NCBI RefSeq assembly: GCF_900114445.1
Contig: NZ_FOTB01000002.1
Location: forward strand, 271,752-335,751
Source: Salinicoccus halodurans
GTDB lineage: Bacteria > Bacillota > Bacilli > Staphylococcales > Salinicoccaceae
DNA: 64,000 bases
Direction: 5' to 3'
This document shows, in pieces, positions 8,423 through 16,840 of this stretch. The first letter of the stretch is position 1, and each line of letters starts with the position of its first letter. The notes under the pieces were generated by a model. It was not told the origin of the DNA. It did not search any database and worked only from the letters and a program-made list of their open reading frames with translations. Position numbers and translations under genes: made by a program.

Positions 8423-8938
8423 ATGACTGAAGAAAAATTGGGAGCAATGCATCTGGGCACATTGGATGCACCGGTGAAAGTAGAGGCATTCGTCAATATG
8501 GCATGCCCCTACAGTGTTAATTTTTTCAAGGCGGCAGACAGAGTGCTGGTTCCACTCACGGATCAGGGCATGGTGAGCTACACCATCAAACACTTTGATA
8601 AGCCGAAAGTCGGACTGCTTCACGGGACAATCGCCAATCTGTATCTGGATTACTCGAACCCGGAAAAAGCATACAATATCATGAAGGAAATGTTTGAGAA
8701 CCAAAAAGAGTGGGCATCCACTGACAGCAGATTCATCATGAAAAAAATGGAGGAAGAGTACGGACTCGAAGAACAGTCCCGCACAATGAACCTCAGTCTC
8801 GCCATTACACAGGAAGCACAGGAGCGGGGAATCGGGGGCATCCCGACAGTATTCATAAATGGTGAGCCCTTCAAGTTCAATCTGAAAGGCGGGCCGACAT
8901 CAATTGAAAAAGAACTCATCGAGGCAGTGAGAGGATGA
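8423..8938 (+). CDS. DsbA/thioredoxin-4-like protein with a CPYS active site
   Basis: A 171-residue thioredoxin-fold protein of the DsbA/FrnE-like group. The redox motif position reads ACPYS, so the second, resolving cysteine of CxxC is replaced by serine; the cis-proline loop GGIPTVFING is present near the C-terminus. GGAGGG before ATG 8423 fixes that start; an in-frame GTG at 8408 overlaps the site. There is no signal peptide, so it is probably cytosolic. A monothiol site suggests a glutaredoxin/bacilliredoxin-like or disulfide-isomerase role rather than dithiol oxidase activity. No clear terminator follows. Confidence 0.75.
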   Translation: MTEEKLGAMHLGTLDAPVKVEAFVNMACPYSVNFFKAADRVLVPLTDQGMVSYTIKHFDKPKVGLLHGTIANLYLDYSNPEKAYNIMKEMFENQKEWASTDSRFIMKKMEEEYGLEEQSRTMNLSLAITQEAQERGIGGIPTVFINGEPFKFNLKGGPTSIEKELIEAVRG

Positions 8939-8984
8939 AATATCTGAACAATCTGATGTTTGACAAGTAATTCACATGTAAGTA

Positions 8985-9206
8985 AAATGAGGACATTCTA
9001 ATATTTCCGAAGGATGATTCCCATGTTCCGCACCATTAACAGCAACATCTGGTATAGCTATCGTAGGTAGACTTGTATTTACACATCGTAAGTACAGGTC
9101 TTCAAGGTTTGTACTTGCGGTGGCTGAGGAATTGGAATCGGCCATCTGCTCTGACGGATGGCACACTTTACCAAAGCTGTCCGGTCAGTCCGGATGGCTT
9201 TTTTTA
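8985..9206 (+). promoter_or_regulatory. Structured leader with alternative hairpins and a terminator upstream of the NSS transporter; class not recognised
   Basis: This part of the 303-base gap before 9242 has no gene but carries nested structure. 9069-9077 can pair with 9093-9101, while 9087-9096 can pair with 9110-9119; these exclude each other. TGGCTGA (9121-9127) pairs with TCGGCCA (9138-9144). CTGACGGATGGC (9151-9162) pairs with GCTGTCCGGTCAG (9176-9188), which would block the terminator AGCTGTCCGG (9175-9184) with CCGGATGGCT (9190-9199) plus eight Ts. This is the layout of a transcription attenuator. It lacks the full T-box consensus and does not match the SAM, TPP, lysine, purine, glycine or cobalamin types I can recall. 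Ligand or trans factor unknown. Confidence 0.65.
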
Positions 9207-9241
9207 TTGGAATGAAAATGACAGGTAAGGTGGTTCACATA

Positions 9242-10573
9242 ATGAAAGAGCAACAGGTACAGTGGGGTTCCAGGTTAGGGTTCATACTGGCTGCAGCAGG
9301 ATCGGCGGTCGGTCTCGGCGCGGTATGGAAGTTCCCTTATATGGTCGCCCAGTTCGGCGGGGGCGCATTTCTTCTCATCTTTTTAGTGTTTACACTGCTG
9401 GTCGGTCTTCCGATGCTGATGGTGGAATTTACGCTTGGACGGCTGGGGAAAAGGCCATCCATTGAAACATTCAAATTTTTGGGCGGCAAACGGGCATATG
9501 GTCTGATCGGCCTGCTCGGTAATATCGCTGCGTTCATACTGCTCAGTTTTTACAGCGTCATCGGCGGCTGGATAATGGTCTATTTCGTTCTGGCGGTCGG
9601 CAATCTCTTTAATATGGCTGATGTCACACAGACGGGATTATTTGAAGCGGTGACGGGCACACCATGGATGGTCGTTTCAGGTCAGGCTGCATTCATGATC
9701 ATTACGGCATGGATCGTTACAGGCGGCATTGAAAAAGGGATAGAACGTGCATCTAAAATCATGATGCCGCTCCTGTTCCTGACTTTCATCCTGCTGATTG
9801 CGAGAAGCCTGACGCTGCCGGGCGCGATGGAAGGTGTGGAGTTCCTCCTCATGCCGGACTTCAGCGCCATTACAAGTGAAGCGATCCTGTTCGCGCTCGG
9901 ACAGTCATTCTTCGCATTGTCCATCGGTGCAATGGGAATGCTCACTTATGCGTCATACGTCAAAGACGACGTCAATCTGCCGCACAGCGCAGTCTATATC
10001 GTCATTACGACAATCATCATCACGATTTTTGCAGGACTCGCCGTATTTCCGGCAGTCGCCTCATTCGGGATGCAGGACGAGGCGCAGGGTCCCGGCCTCC
10101 TGTTCATCATATTGCCGAAAGTGTTCGCTGAGATTACAGGCGGTGCATGGTTCTACCTATTATTCATATTGTTGTTCCTGTTCGCGACACTCACTTCATC
10201 CATCTCGATGATCGAGATCAACGTCAGCAACGTGATCAAGGGACGTCAGGAGAAACGTAACAAAGCGACATGGATATTCGCTGCACTGATATTCCTTCTG
10301 GGTGTACCGAGTACATTGTCGATGAGTGTGCTGGCGGATGTGGAAATCTTCTCAAGATCCATTTTCGATACTATGGATATGCTCGTGTCGAACATATTCA
10401 TGCCGCTCGGCGCACTGCTTGCAACACTGTTCCTCGGCTGGAAAGTCGATCTGGACAGAGTGTCGGAAGCCCTCAATGTAAAACAGGGACTGATATTCAG
10501 AACATGGGTGTTCATCATCAGGTATATGCTGCCCGTGATCATACTGTTCGTATTCATAACAGCTCTGATATAG
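9242..10573 (+). CDS. Neurotransmitter:sodium symporter (NSS/SNF) family amino acid transporter
   Basis: A 443-residue membrane protein with about 11-12 segments. The NSS signature at the N-terminus is clear (GSAVGLGAVWKFPY, the unwound TM1 sodium and substrate site), and TM6/TM8-type motifs follow (FALGQSFFALSIGAMG; LTSSISMIEI). Bacterial relatives such as MhsT, TnaT and LeuT carry hydrophobic or aromatic amino acids with Na+. The start is ATG 9242 after AAGGTGG; the frame extends upstream to 9158 but that part overlaps the leader terminator. Transcription is probably controlled by the preceding attenuator. The substrate is not determined. Confidence 0.9.
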   Translation: MKEQQVQWGSRLGFILAAAGSAVGLGAVWKFPYMVAQFGGGAFLLIFLVFTLLVGLPMLMVEFTLGRLGKRPSIETFKFLGGKRAYGLIGLLGNIAAFILLSFYSVIGGWIMVYFVLAVGNLFNMADVTQTGLFEAVTGTPWMVVSGQAAFMIITAWIVTGGIEKGIERASKIMMPLLFLTFILLIARSLTLPGAMEGVEFLLMPDFSAITSEAILFALGQSFFALSIGAMGMLTYASYVKDDVNLPHSAVYIVITTIIITIFAGLAVFPAVASFGMQDEAQGPGLLFIILPKVFAEITGGAWFYLLFILLFLFATLTSSISMIEINVSNVIKGRQEKRNKATWIFAALIFLLGVPSTLSMSVLADVEIFSRSIFDTMDMLVSNIFMPLGALLATLFLGWKVDLDRVSEALNVKQGLIFRTWVFIIRYMLPVIILFVFITALI

Positions 10574-10582
10574 GAAAAGATG

Positions 10583-10605
10583 CCAGGACGAAAGTCCTGG
10601 TTTTT
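10583..10605 (+). terminator. Rho-independent terminator
   Basis: CCAGGAC and GTCCTGG with a GAAA loop, then TTTTT; ends the NSS gene. Confidence 0.9.
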
Positions 10606-10653
10606 ATTAACTGTTCATTAATCGGGTTATAGTTCAAAGTATCCATATACAAA

Positions 10654-10680
10654 TTAAAAAAAGGCGCCCCCCGGCGCCTT
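10654..10680 (-). terminator. Rho-independent terminator of the iruO gene
   Basis: On the minus strand AAGGCGCC pairs with GGCGCCTT across four bases, followed by a long T run. Confidence 0.9.
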
Positions 10681-10689
10681 CTGATCAAA

Positions 10690-11703
10690 CTACATCTTCT
10701 TCATGAGTTCTTTATTCTTCTCTGCAAACACTTCGTTATGTGAAGACACCATGCCCTCTGCAAGTGCATCTTCATCGAGGAACAGCTTTGCATGGTTGGC
10801 TGCCTGTGCGGCTTCTGTGAAGCAGCCGGCGATGAGCCTGACTTTGTTGTCGTATTCGACCTGGTCTCCGCATGCATAGATGCCGGGCACAGGCGTGTTG
10901 ACCATGTGCTCTGTTTTCAGCATCTGGTATTCGTTGAAATCGAATTCGTCTTCCATGGCTTCCAAAAATGCACAGTTGGATTCATAGCCGTGGCTGACGA
11001 GCACATCGTCGACTGCAACCTGGCTGCCGTCATCCAGTACGACGTATTCTATCGCATTGCCTTCTTCGTTCGGTGTCAGATGATCGATGCATTTGTTGAA
11101 CTGGATATCGATGTCCTTCTTATGCAGTTCCCCGACCATTGCCTCGTGGCCCCGCATTGCGTCGCTCCGGCATACCATCGTGACGCTCGCGGCAATCTCT
11201 GCAATCTCGGCCGCCCAGTCGATGGCGGTATTGCCGCCGCCGGAGATGAGCACATGCCGGTCCTTGAAGCGGGCGAAACGTTTGACTGTATAGTGGAGGT
11301 TGGACATTTCGAATTTATCTGCGCCTTCGATCTCCAGCCTGGTCGGGGTGAAAATGCCGCGGCCGGATGCGATGATGATGGTCCTGCTGTAAAATGTTCC
11401 ATTATCCGTGATCGTCTCGAAATGGTCGTCATGTCTGGTGATCGTCTCACATGTGGTTGACACGTATATTTCAGGATTGAACGTCTTTGCCTGCTCAACC
11501 ATGTTATTCTTTATATCTGAAGCCGGGGCAGGCGGAATGCCACCGATGTCCCAGATTATCTTTTCCGGATAGATATTGAGTTTGCCGCCGAGTTCGGGAT
11601 GATGTTCAATGATCTGGACACTCATACCCCGGAGTCCGGCATAGAAGCTCGCGTAAAGACCCGCAGGGCCGCCGCCGATAATCAGCGTATCAGAAATTTT
11701 CAT
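10690..11703 (-). CDS. iruO: Iron-utilisation NADPH-dependent flavin oxidoreductase (IruO)
   Basis: A 337-residue two-dinucleotide-binding flavoprotein of the thioredoxin-reductase/YumC fold. The N-terminal FAD motif is IGGGPAGLYASFYAGLRGM and the NAD(P)H motif is ISGGGNTAIDWA near residue 150; a C-terminal GIYACGD motif binds FAD. There is no CxxC, so it is not a thioredoxin reductase. From memory it is closely similar along its length to staphylococcal IruO (YPEKIIWDIGGI, SNLHYTVKRF, RGHEAM, GYVSSHHEVF-like end), the Fur-regulated reductase serving heme oxygenases and siderophore iron release. It is divergent from the siderophore transporter with a perfect Fur box between. Ferredoxin-NADP reductase is the alternative label. 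Confidence 0.85.
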   Translation of the reverse strand: MKISDTLIIGGGPAGLYASFYAGLRGMSVQIIEHHPELGGKLNIYPEKIIWDIGGIPPAPASDIKNNMVEQAKTFNPEIYVSTTCETITRHDDHFETITDNGTFYSRTIIIASGRGIFTPTRLEIEGADKFEMSNLHYTVKRFARFKDRHVLISGGGNTAIDWAAEIAEIAASVTMVCRSDAMRGHEAMVGELHKKDIDIQFNKCIDHLTPNEEGNAIEYVVLDDGSQVAVDDVLVSHGYESNCAFLEAMEDEFDFNEYQMLKTEHMVNTPVPGIYACGDQVEYDNKVRLIAGCFTEAAQAANHAKLFLDEDALAEGMVSSHNEVFAEKNKELMKKM

Positions 11704-11727
11704 GCTCCATCCTCTTTTCTGTTGAAA

Positions 11728-11755
11728 TTGAGTGATTTCTCCTTTATTATATAAT
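11728..11755 (+). promoter_or_regulatory. Putative sigma-A promoter of the siderophore transport operon
   Basis: TTGAGT (11728-11733), a 16-base spacer, then a consensus TATAAT (11750-11755). The Fur box begins three bases downstream, which would place bound Fur over the transcription start. Confidence 0.6.
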
Positions 11756-11758
11756 CAA

Positions 11759-11773
11759 TGATAATGATTATCA
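11759..11773. promoter_or_regulatory. Fur box (perfect 7-1-7 inverted repeat)
   Basis: TGATAATGATTATCA is an exact 7-1-7 Fur operator, placed between iruO and the divergent siderophore ABC genes, so one site can repress both under iron-replete conditions. Confidence 0.93.
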
Positions 11774-11816
11774 ATGAGAAATAAAATTATTACACAAGGG
11801 AAGAGGAAATGGGAAA

Positions 11817-12761
11817 ATGAAAAAGTACATATGGCTGATTGCAGCAATGATGGCGCTGGTTCTTGCAGCGTGTGGAAATACAGAGGAAACGGAAACTGAT
11901 GAAGGCTCCGGCGGTACTTCAGGCGAAGATGCGGAAATGGTCCCTTATACTACGGATGCAGGGGAAGAGATTGAAATACCGGAGGATCCTCAGCGCATCG
12001 TCGTTCTGGCATCAAGCTATTTCGGCAATCTGATGCACCTTGATGCGAATGTTGCGGGCGTTTCAAACGATGTTGAAGGCAGCGAAGTATTGAAGCCGCT
12101 GGCTGAAGATGGTAATGTGGAATTGCTTGAAGTCGGCAACGTGGAGCAGGTGATGAACCTGGATCCCGATCTGATCATCACTTTCTCGACAGATGAAAAT
12201 CTGGATAAGCTGAAAGCGATTGCGCCGACAATACCGGTAGAGTATGAAAAATGGAATTATCTGGACATCCATGAGGAAATGGGCAGAATCGTAGGCAAGG
12301 AAGAGGAAGCCAAAGAGTGGGTTGAAGGTTTTGAAGCCGAGCTCGCCGAAGATAAGAAAAAAGTAGAGGAAGCGGTTGGTGAAGATGCTTCCGCGACAGT
12401 AATGGAACAATACGCAAAAGATATATATGTATATGGTACAAACTGGGGACGCGGCACAGAGATCCTTTACCAGGGACTCGGGCTTGAAGTTCCTGAGGAA
12501 ATACAGAATGAAGTGGTGGAGACCGGCTGGAAGAGCATTTCTGCTGAAGAGATAGAAAAGTATGCAGGCGACTTCATGTTCGTCGGAACCGGTGACGGCG
12601 GAGCGGATAATGCTTATAAAGATACGGCGGTATGGCAGAATCTCGATGCAGTGAAGAACGGCAGGGTGATCGAATTTGATTCACCGAGCTTCTACTACAA
12701 CGATCCATACTCCCTCGAACACCAGAAGGATTTCCTGGTCGATGCGTTGTTAACGAAATAA
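11817..12761 (+). CDS. Ferric-siderophore ABC transporter substrate-binding lipoprotein
   Basis: A 314-residue lipoprotein of the FecB/FhuD periplasmic-binding type. A signal peptide ends in the lipobox LAAC (Cys20), followed by an acidic low-complexity linker. The binding domain has the N-lobe start PQRIVVLASSYFGNL, the ETEQVMNLDPDLII-type edge (here EQVMNLDPDLII) and C-lobe GDGGADNAYKD. The order is binding protein, ATPase, permease, permease, all within short gaps. It is controlled by the Fur box upstream. The exact siderophore (hydroxamate or carboxylate) cannot be told. Confidence 0.9.
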   Translation: MKKYIWLIAAMMALVLAACGNTEETETDEGSGGTSGEDAEMVPYTTDAGEEIEIPEDPQRIVVLASSYFGNLMHLDANVAGVSNDVEGSEVLKPLAEDGNVELLEVGNVEQVMNLDPDLIITFSTDENLDKLKAIAPTIPVEYEKWNYLDIHEEMGRIVGKEEEAKEWVEGFEAELAEDKKKVEEAVGEDASATVMEQYAKDIYVYGTNWGRGTEILYQGLGLEVPEEIQNEVVETGWKSISAEEIEKYAGDFMFVGTGDGGADNAYKDTAVWQNLDAVKNGRVIEFDSPSFYYNDPYSLEHQKDFLVDALLTK

Positions 12762-12780
12762 TTCAGGCAGGTGTCTAAAA

Positions 12781-13596
12781 ATGACGAGTGTAGCACTTAA
12801 AGATATAACAGTGGAACTGAATGACAGAGAAATTCTGCATAATATAAACATGGAACTGATGGAGGGCAAGGTGACTACGATCATCGGCCCGAACGGCTGC
12901 GGCAAGTCCACGATGCTCAAGACGATATCCCGTATCATTTCTGCAAAAGAGGGCGGGGTCTATATCAATGATATGAACATCCGCCAGATGAAGTCGAAGG
13001 AAGTGGCGAAGAAAATCAGCATACTGTCCCAGCGGAATAAACTGCAGTATGATGTCAGAGTCGAAGATCTGGTCAGCTTCAGCAGATATCCGCACTTGAA
13101 AAGATTCCAGAGCCTGAAAGAACAGGATATAGAAATCATCAACTGGGCAATGGCTGAAACAGGGGCAGATGAATTCCGCAGGCGAATGATGAGCGAACTC
13201 TCAGGCGGCCAGGCGCAGCGGGTATGGATCAGTCTCCTGCTTGCCCAGGGAGCCGATGTGCTGCTTCTCGACGAACCGACGACATATCTCGACATCCATC
13301 ATCAGCTTGAAACACTGAATATCGTCAAGGAGCTTAATGAGCAGTCGCATCAGACGGTGGTCATGGTGCTGCATGATATCAACCATGCAATCAAGTACTC
13401 GGACAATCTGGTAGTGATGAAGGATGGTGACATCATTACGAGCGGGCATCCGGCAGAAGTCCTGACCAACGAGATCCTGAATGACGTCTTCAACATAAAT
13501 GGAAAAATATCTATCGATCCAATCACTAAAAAGCCGATTCTTGCAGATTATGATCTGTTCTGTGAAACGGTGAAAGGTGTAAAATATGGATCGTAG
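12781..13596 (+). CDS. Ferric-siderophore ABC transporter ATP-binding protein
   Basis: A 271-residue FecE/FhuC-type ATPase. Walker A is GPNGCGKST (about residues 38-46), the Q-loop is in SILSQRN, the signature is LSGGQAQRVW and Walker B is DVLLLDEPTTYLD, followed by the His switch MVLHDINHA. It begins 19 bp after the binding protein gene and overlaps the next permease gene by 11 bp, which indicates translational coupling. It powers uptake at the inner face of the membrane. Confidence 0.93.
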   Translation: MTSVALKDITVELNDREILHNINMELMEGKVTTIIGPNGCGKSTMLKTISRIISAKEGGVYINDMNIRQMKSKEVAKKISILSQRNKLQYDVRVEDLVSFSRYPHLKRFQSLKEQDIEIINWAMAETGADEFRRRMMSELSGGQAQRVWISLLLAQGADVLLLDEPTTYLDIHHQLETLNIVKELNEQSHQTVVMVLHDINHAIKYSDNLVVMKDGDIITSGHPAEVLTNEILNDVFNINGKISIDPITKKPILADYDLFCETVKGVKYGS

Positions 13597-14557
13597 GTGG
13601 TATACACTGCCCATCATTGTGATGGGCGTTCTTATTTCATTCATCCTCGCAATGATGTTTGGTGCAAGCCATTATGCCTTCGGCGAGGTGTGGAGCGTCA
13701 TTACCAATCTGGATATGACGGACAAGACCCATCAGATACTCTATGAAATCCGCATGCCGCGCGTACTTGCCGCACTGGTTGCCGGTTTTATGATCAGCAT
13801 CGCCGGGCTGGTGCTCCAGTCCGTTACACATAATGACTTGAGTGAACCAAGTATCCTTGGAATAAACGCCGGCGCAAATCTCGCGATCATACTGGCTGCG
13901 TTGCTGATACCGACCTTATCTTTCGTGTCCATAATGCTGAGCGGATTCGCAGGCGGAATGCTTGTCGGGCTGGTCATACTGTCGGTTACGCGTTCCAGGT
14001 CACCGCTGCATCTGATACTTGCAGGGGCGGGCATATCTTTATTCCTGTATGCCATTACCGATTTTCTGGTGATTACAAATGACCTGGGCCAATACATGAC
14101 GTTCTTTACAGCCGGTGGTGCCAGCGGCCAATCGATGGGGAATCTGGCGATTGTCGCGCCATTGGCGATTGTGCTCGTCATCGGTCTTTATTTCATGGCA
14201 AAAGAACTGGATGTGCTTTTGTTCGGTGACGAAATGGCGGTATCCCTCGGGCAGAACCGCGGGTTGTACAAATGGCTGACGCTCGTCATTGCTGTAATGC
14301 TGGCAAGCATAGCGGTTGCGATGGTTGGAAACGTCGTATTCCTGGGCCTTCTTGTACCGCATATCGTCAAAATGATATATGGCAACATGCACAAATATAC
14401 AATCATTTACACAGGGCTCTTCGGTGCAATCATCTTTGCACTGTCGGACATGTTCGCCAGAGTGTTCAACGAAGCGCCGGTAAACGCAGTCATTGCGATG
14501 ATCGGTCTGCCTTTCTTCATCTATATCATCAAGAAGAGAGGTGGCCAGTATGCGTAA
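13586..14557 (+). CDS. Ferric-siderophore ABC transporter permease 1 (FecCD family)
   Basis: A 323-residue FecCD-type permease with about 9-10 membrane segments. Family landmarks are EIRMPRVLAALVAG, the GLVLQSVTHNDLSEPSILGINAG stretch and GLLVPHIVKM, the ATPase-coupling region. It overlaps the ATPase gene at its start and the second permease at its end (ATGCGTAA overlap). Confidence 0.92.
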   Translation: MDRRWYTLPIIVMGVLISFILAMMFGASHYAFGEVWSVITNLDMTDKTHQILYEIRMPRVLAALVAGFMISIAGLVLQSVTHNDLSEPSILGINAGANLAIILAALLIPTLSFVSIMLSGFAGGMLVGLVILSVTRSRSPLHLILAGAGISLFLYAITDFLVITNDLGQYMTFFTAGGASGQSMGNLAIVAPLAIVLVIGLYFMAKELDVLLFGDEMAVSLGQNRGLYKWLTLVIAVMLASIAVAMVGNVVFLGLLVPHIVKMIYGNMHKYTIIYTGLFGAIIFALSDMFARVFNEAPVNAVIAMIGLPFFIYIIKKRGGQYA

Positions 14558-15542
14558 TGCCTATAAACTTACCATTGCAGTCATCCTGCTCATCACTGTG
14601 GTCATCGCAAGTCTTGTGACAGGCACATTCAACCTCACTTTCGAGGATCTAGTGAGCCTCGTGACAGGCCGGGCGGGTGAAAATGTAATGACGGTCTTCT
14701 TCGATTTCAGAATGCCGAGAATCATCATCACTCTGGTCTGCGGCGCCGCGCTCGCAATCAGCGGGCTGATCCTCCAGGCCATTTCGAGGAATGCCCTGGC
14801 CGATCCCGGAATCATCGGTGTGAATGCGGGAAGCGGCTTCGGTGTCGTCCTGTTCATCACATTTATAAGCGGTTCGATGAGCCAGCATCTGTATGCACTG
14901 CCGATTATGAGCTTTATCGGCGGACTGCTCACTGTACTCATCATTTTCTCCCTGTCCTTCATGAGCGGGGAATTCAAAAGTAATATATTCATCCTGATCG
15001 GTATTGCGACGGCGATGGGCGTCACTGGTTTCGTATATGTATTCACTTCCATGTTCGATACAGAACAGATGGAAATGCTCAATCGCTATTTCGCCGGAAA
15101 TATATGGGGGGATACCTGGGCATTCGTCTGGATTTCGGTTCCCTACATTCTGATCATAATGGTATTCGTCTACTCCAGAATCCGCGAGATGGGCATGCTC
15201 AACCTGGATGACGAGATGCTTATCGGATTCGGCATGAACGTAAACCGGGAAAAGATCATCCTCATCGTGTTCGCGGCAATGCTCTCCAGTCTGGCGGTCA
15301 GTGTATGCGGCGCGATCAGCTTCATCGGCCTGATTGCACCGCATATTTCGCGGATGATGTTCGGCCAGAATATGAAAATGCTTTTCTTCGCCTCCACCGT
15401 CATGGGAGCTCTGCTGCTTACTACGGCAGATCTTCTGGGCAAGCTTGTACTGGAGCCGATGATCATTCCGGCAGGCATCGTCGTGTCGCTGATCGGCGGA
15501 CCATACTTCGTGTGGCTGCTCCTTAAGGCAGGCAGGGTATAG
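14550..15542 (+). CDS. Ferric-siderophore ABC transporter permease 2 (FecCD family)
   Basis: A 330-residue FecCD permease, the heterodimer partner of the preceding one. It shows DFRMPRIIITLVCGAALAISG, LADPGIIGVNAGSG and FIGLIAPHISRMM. The ATG at 14550 overlaps the stop of permease 1 and follows AGAGAGG; a GTG at 14541 is in frame but lies on the ribosome site. It is the last gene of the Fur-controlled operon; a terminator follows. Confidence 0.92.
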   Translation: MRNAYKLTIAVILLITVVIASLVTGTFNLTFEDLVSLVTGRAGENVMTVFFDFRMPRIIITLVCGAALAISGLILQAISRNALADPGIIGVNAGSGFGVVLFITFISGSMSQHLYALPIMSFIGGLLTVLIIFSLSFMSGEFKSNIFILIGIATAMGVTGFVYVFTSMFDTEQMEMLNRYFAGNIWGDTWAFVWISVPYILIIMVFVYSRIREMGMLNLDDEMLIGFGMNVNREKIILIVFAAMLSSLAVSVCGAISFIGLIAPHISRMMFGQNMKMLFFASTVMGALLLTTADLLGKLVLEPMIIPAGIVVSLIGGPYFVWLLLKAGRV

Positions 15543-15585
15543 ACAGTGAATCTGTAAAGTCGAGTGAAAAATAAATGGGATTCAA

Positions 15586-15623
15586 AAAGCGGCAGGAAAC
15601 TTTATCGTTTCACTGCCGTTTTT
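15586..15623 (+). terminator. Rho-independent terminator
   Basis: CGGCAG plus an inner GAAAC pairs with GTTTC and CTGCCG, followed by TTTTT; ends the siderophore operon. Confidence 0.75.
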
Positions 15624-15671
15624 CAGCTTTATAACTGCAAATCGGGGTATTAGAAACAATGAGGTGATAAT

Positions 15672-16607
15672 ATGAGCCTTTCGATTCAGTACATATCTAA
15701 AAATAATGACATTGAAAAAGTGACTGAAGGTGACAAGGTACCGGAGGATACAACATTTACATGGTATGACTACGACAGTTTTGATGATGAAGACCAGCTG
15801 TTGTCCGACTTCGACTTCGGTGACATCACATTCGAAGATGAAGTGGTTAAAAATTATCGTCCTGCATACCATAATTACAATGGGTATAAGCTGTTGATAT
15901 GCCATGCCATCGATAAGGAGACGCTTGAAGCCCATGCGATCAATATATGCGTGATGAAAGATATAATCATCACGTTCCATAACGGTGTGCTCGATGACTT
16001 TATCGATATTGCAGAAATTATAAAAGATAAGCAGGATGATCTGGAAATTGATATCGCACTCCATATCCTACTGACTACGGTAGAACAGTATTTTGCCATC
16101 GTGCATGATATAGAGGATGAAGTAATATCTTTTGAGGAAAAACATGCAGATGAAAAGAAAGATAAGGATATTCCTGCCAGGATGTTTGATATAAAAAAGA
16201 AAGTATTCCGTGTTAAGCGTGTGATCATTCCGATGGAAGAGCTGGCAGAGAAATTTAAAGAACAGGATGATATATTTAACAGTCCAAGAAGCGAAGGGAT
16301 TTTAAACAAAATCAACACTAAAATTGACAGACAGAAATTAATCATCCAATTCTCTGAAGAAATGATAGATGAGTTAAAGGATAATTATATTTCCTATAAT
16401 ACGTTCCGGATGAACAGGATCATCAATGTACTGACTATCATTTCAGCCATATTCCTGCCGCTGACATTGATCACGGGGATATACGGTATGAACTTTGAGA
16501 CTATGCCCGAACTCAAATGGGAACTAGGCTATTATATGTCATTGGGTCTTATGCTGCTTATCAGTATCAGCATGATTGGATTTTTCAAGTACAAGAGCTG
16601 GATGTAA
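15672..16607 (+). CDS. CorA-family divalent cation (Mg2+) transporter
   Basis: A 311-residue protein with a large cytosolic N-terminal domain rich in acidic and long helical segments and two C-terminal membrane helices. The YGMNF motif between them is the CorA pore signature. The extracellular loop after it (ETMPELKWELG) is of the CorA type. The start ATG has GAGGTGA upstream. It stands alone between terminators. Mg2+ is the usual substrate, with Co2+ or Ni2+ possible. Confidence 0.88.
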   Translation: MSLSIQYISKNNDIEKVTEGDKVPEDTTFTWYDYDSFDDEDQLLSDFDFGDITFEDEVVKNYRPAYHNYNGYKLLICHAIDKETLEAHAINICVMKDIIITFHNGVLDDFIDIAEIIKDKQDDLEIDIALHILLTTVEQYFAIVHDIEDEVISFEEKHADEKKDKDIPARMFDIKKKVFRVKRVIIPMEELAEKFKEQDDIFNSPRSEGILNKINTKIDRQKLIIQFSEEMIDELKDNYISYNTFRMNRIINVLTIISAIFLPLTLITGIYGMNFETMPELKWELGYYMSLGLMLLISISMIGFFKYKSWM

Positions 16608-16678
16608 TGGAGAGATCTTATGTAGATAATATTTTCTCAAAATGGGTTCTTATATATAATCTATAAATGCATTATGGT

Positions 16679-16704
16679 AGGGGCCTCAGGTCTGTCCCTC
16701 TTTT
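16679..16704 (+). terminator. Weak Rho-independent terminator
   Basis: AGGGGC pairs with GTCCCT (one G-T) and is followed by CTTTTAT. It is the only terminator candidate after the corA-type gene in the 233-base gap to 16841, which is otherwise AT-rich and featureless. Confidence 0.45.
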
Positions 16705-16840
16705 ATATTGTACATTGAATTTATTGACTTTACTTTACAATCACGATACGTTTGCTTAAAGATTATTTCGGCAAGACTATTTTTTCTGAGTTCGGGAATA
16801 ATATAAAATGGGTAAGCGAAAAAGAAAGAAGGGAATATTT

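Noticed and set aside
9151..9190. T-box element in the NSS leader
   Set aside because: TGGCAC resembles the core of the T-box, but the following ACCGCG and the flanking GGG are absent and no specifier-loop stem was recognised; left as an unassigned attenuator.
9158..9241. N-terminal extension of the NSS transporter
   Set aside because: The frame is open, but this stretch forms the antiterminator and terminator, and the ribosome site and conserved NSS start point to ATG 9242.
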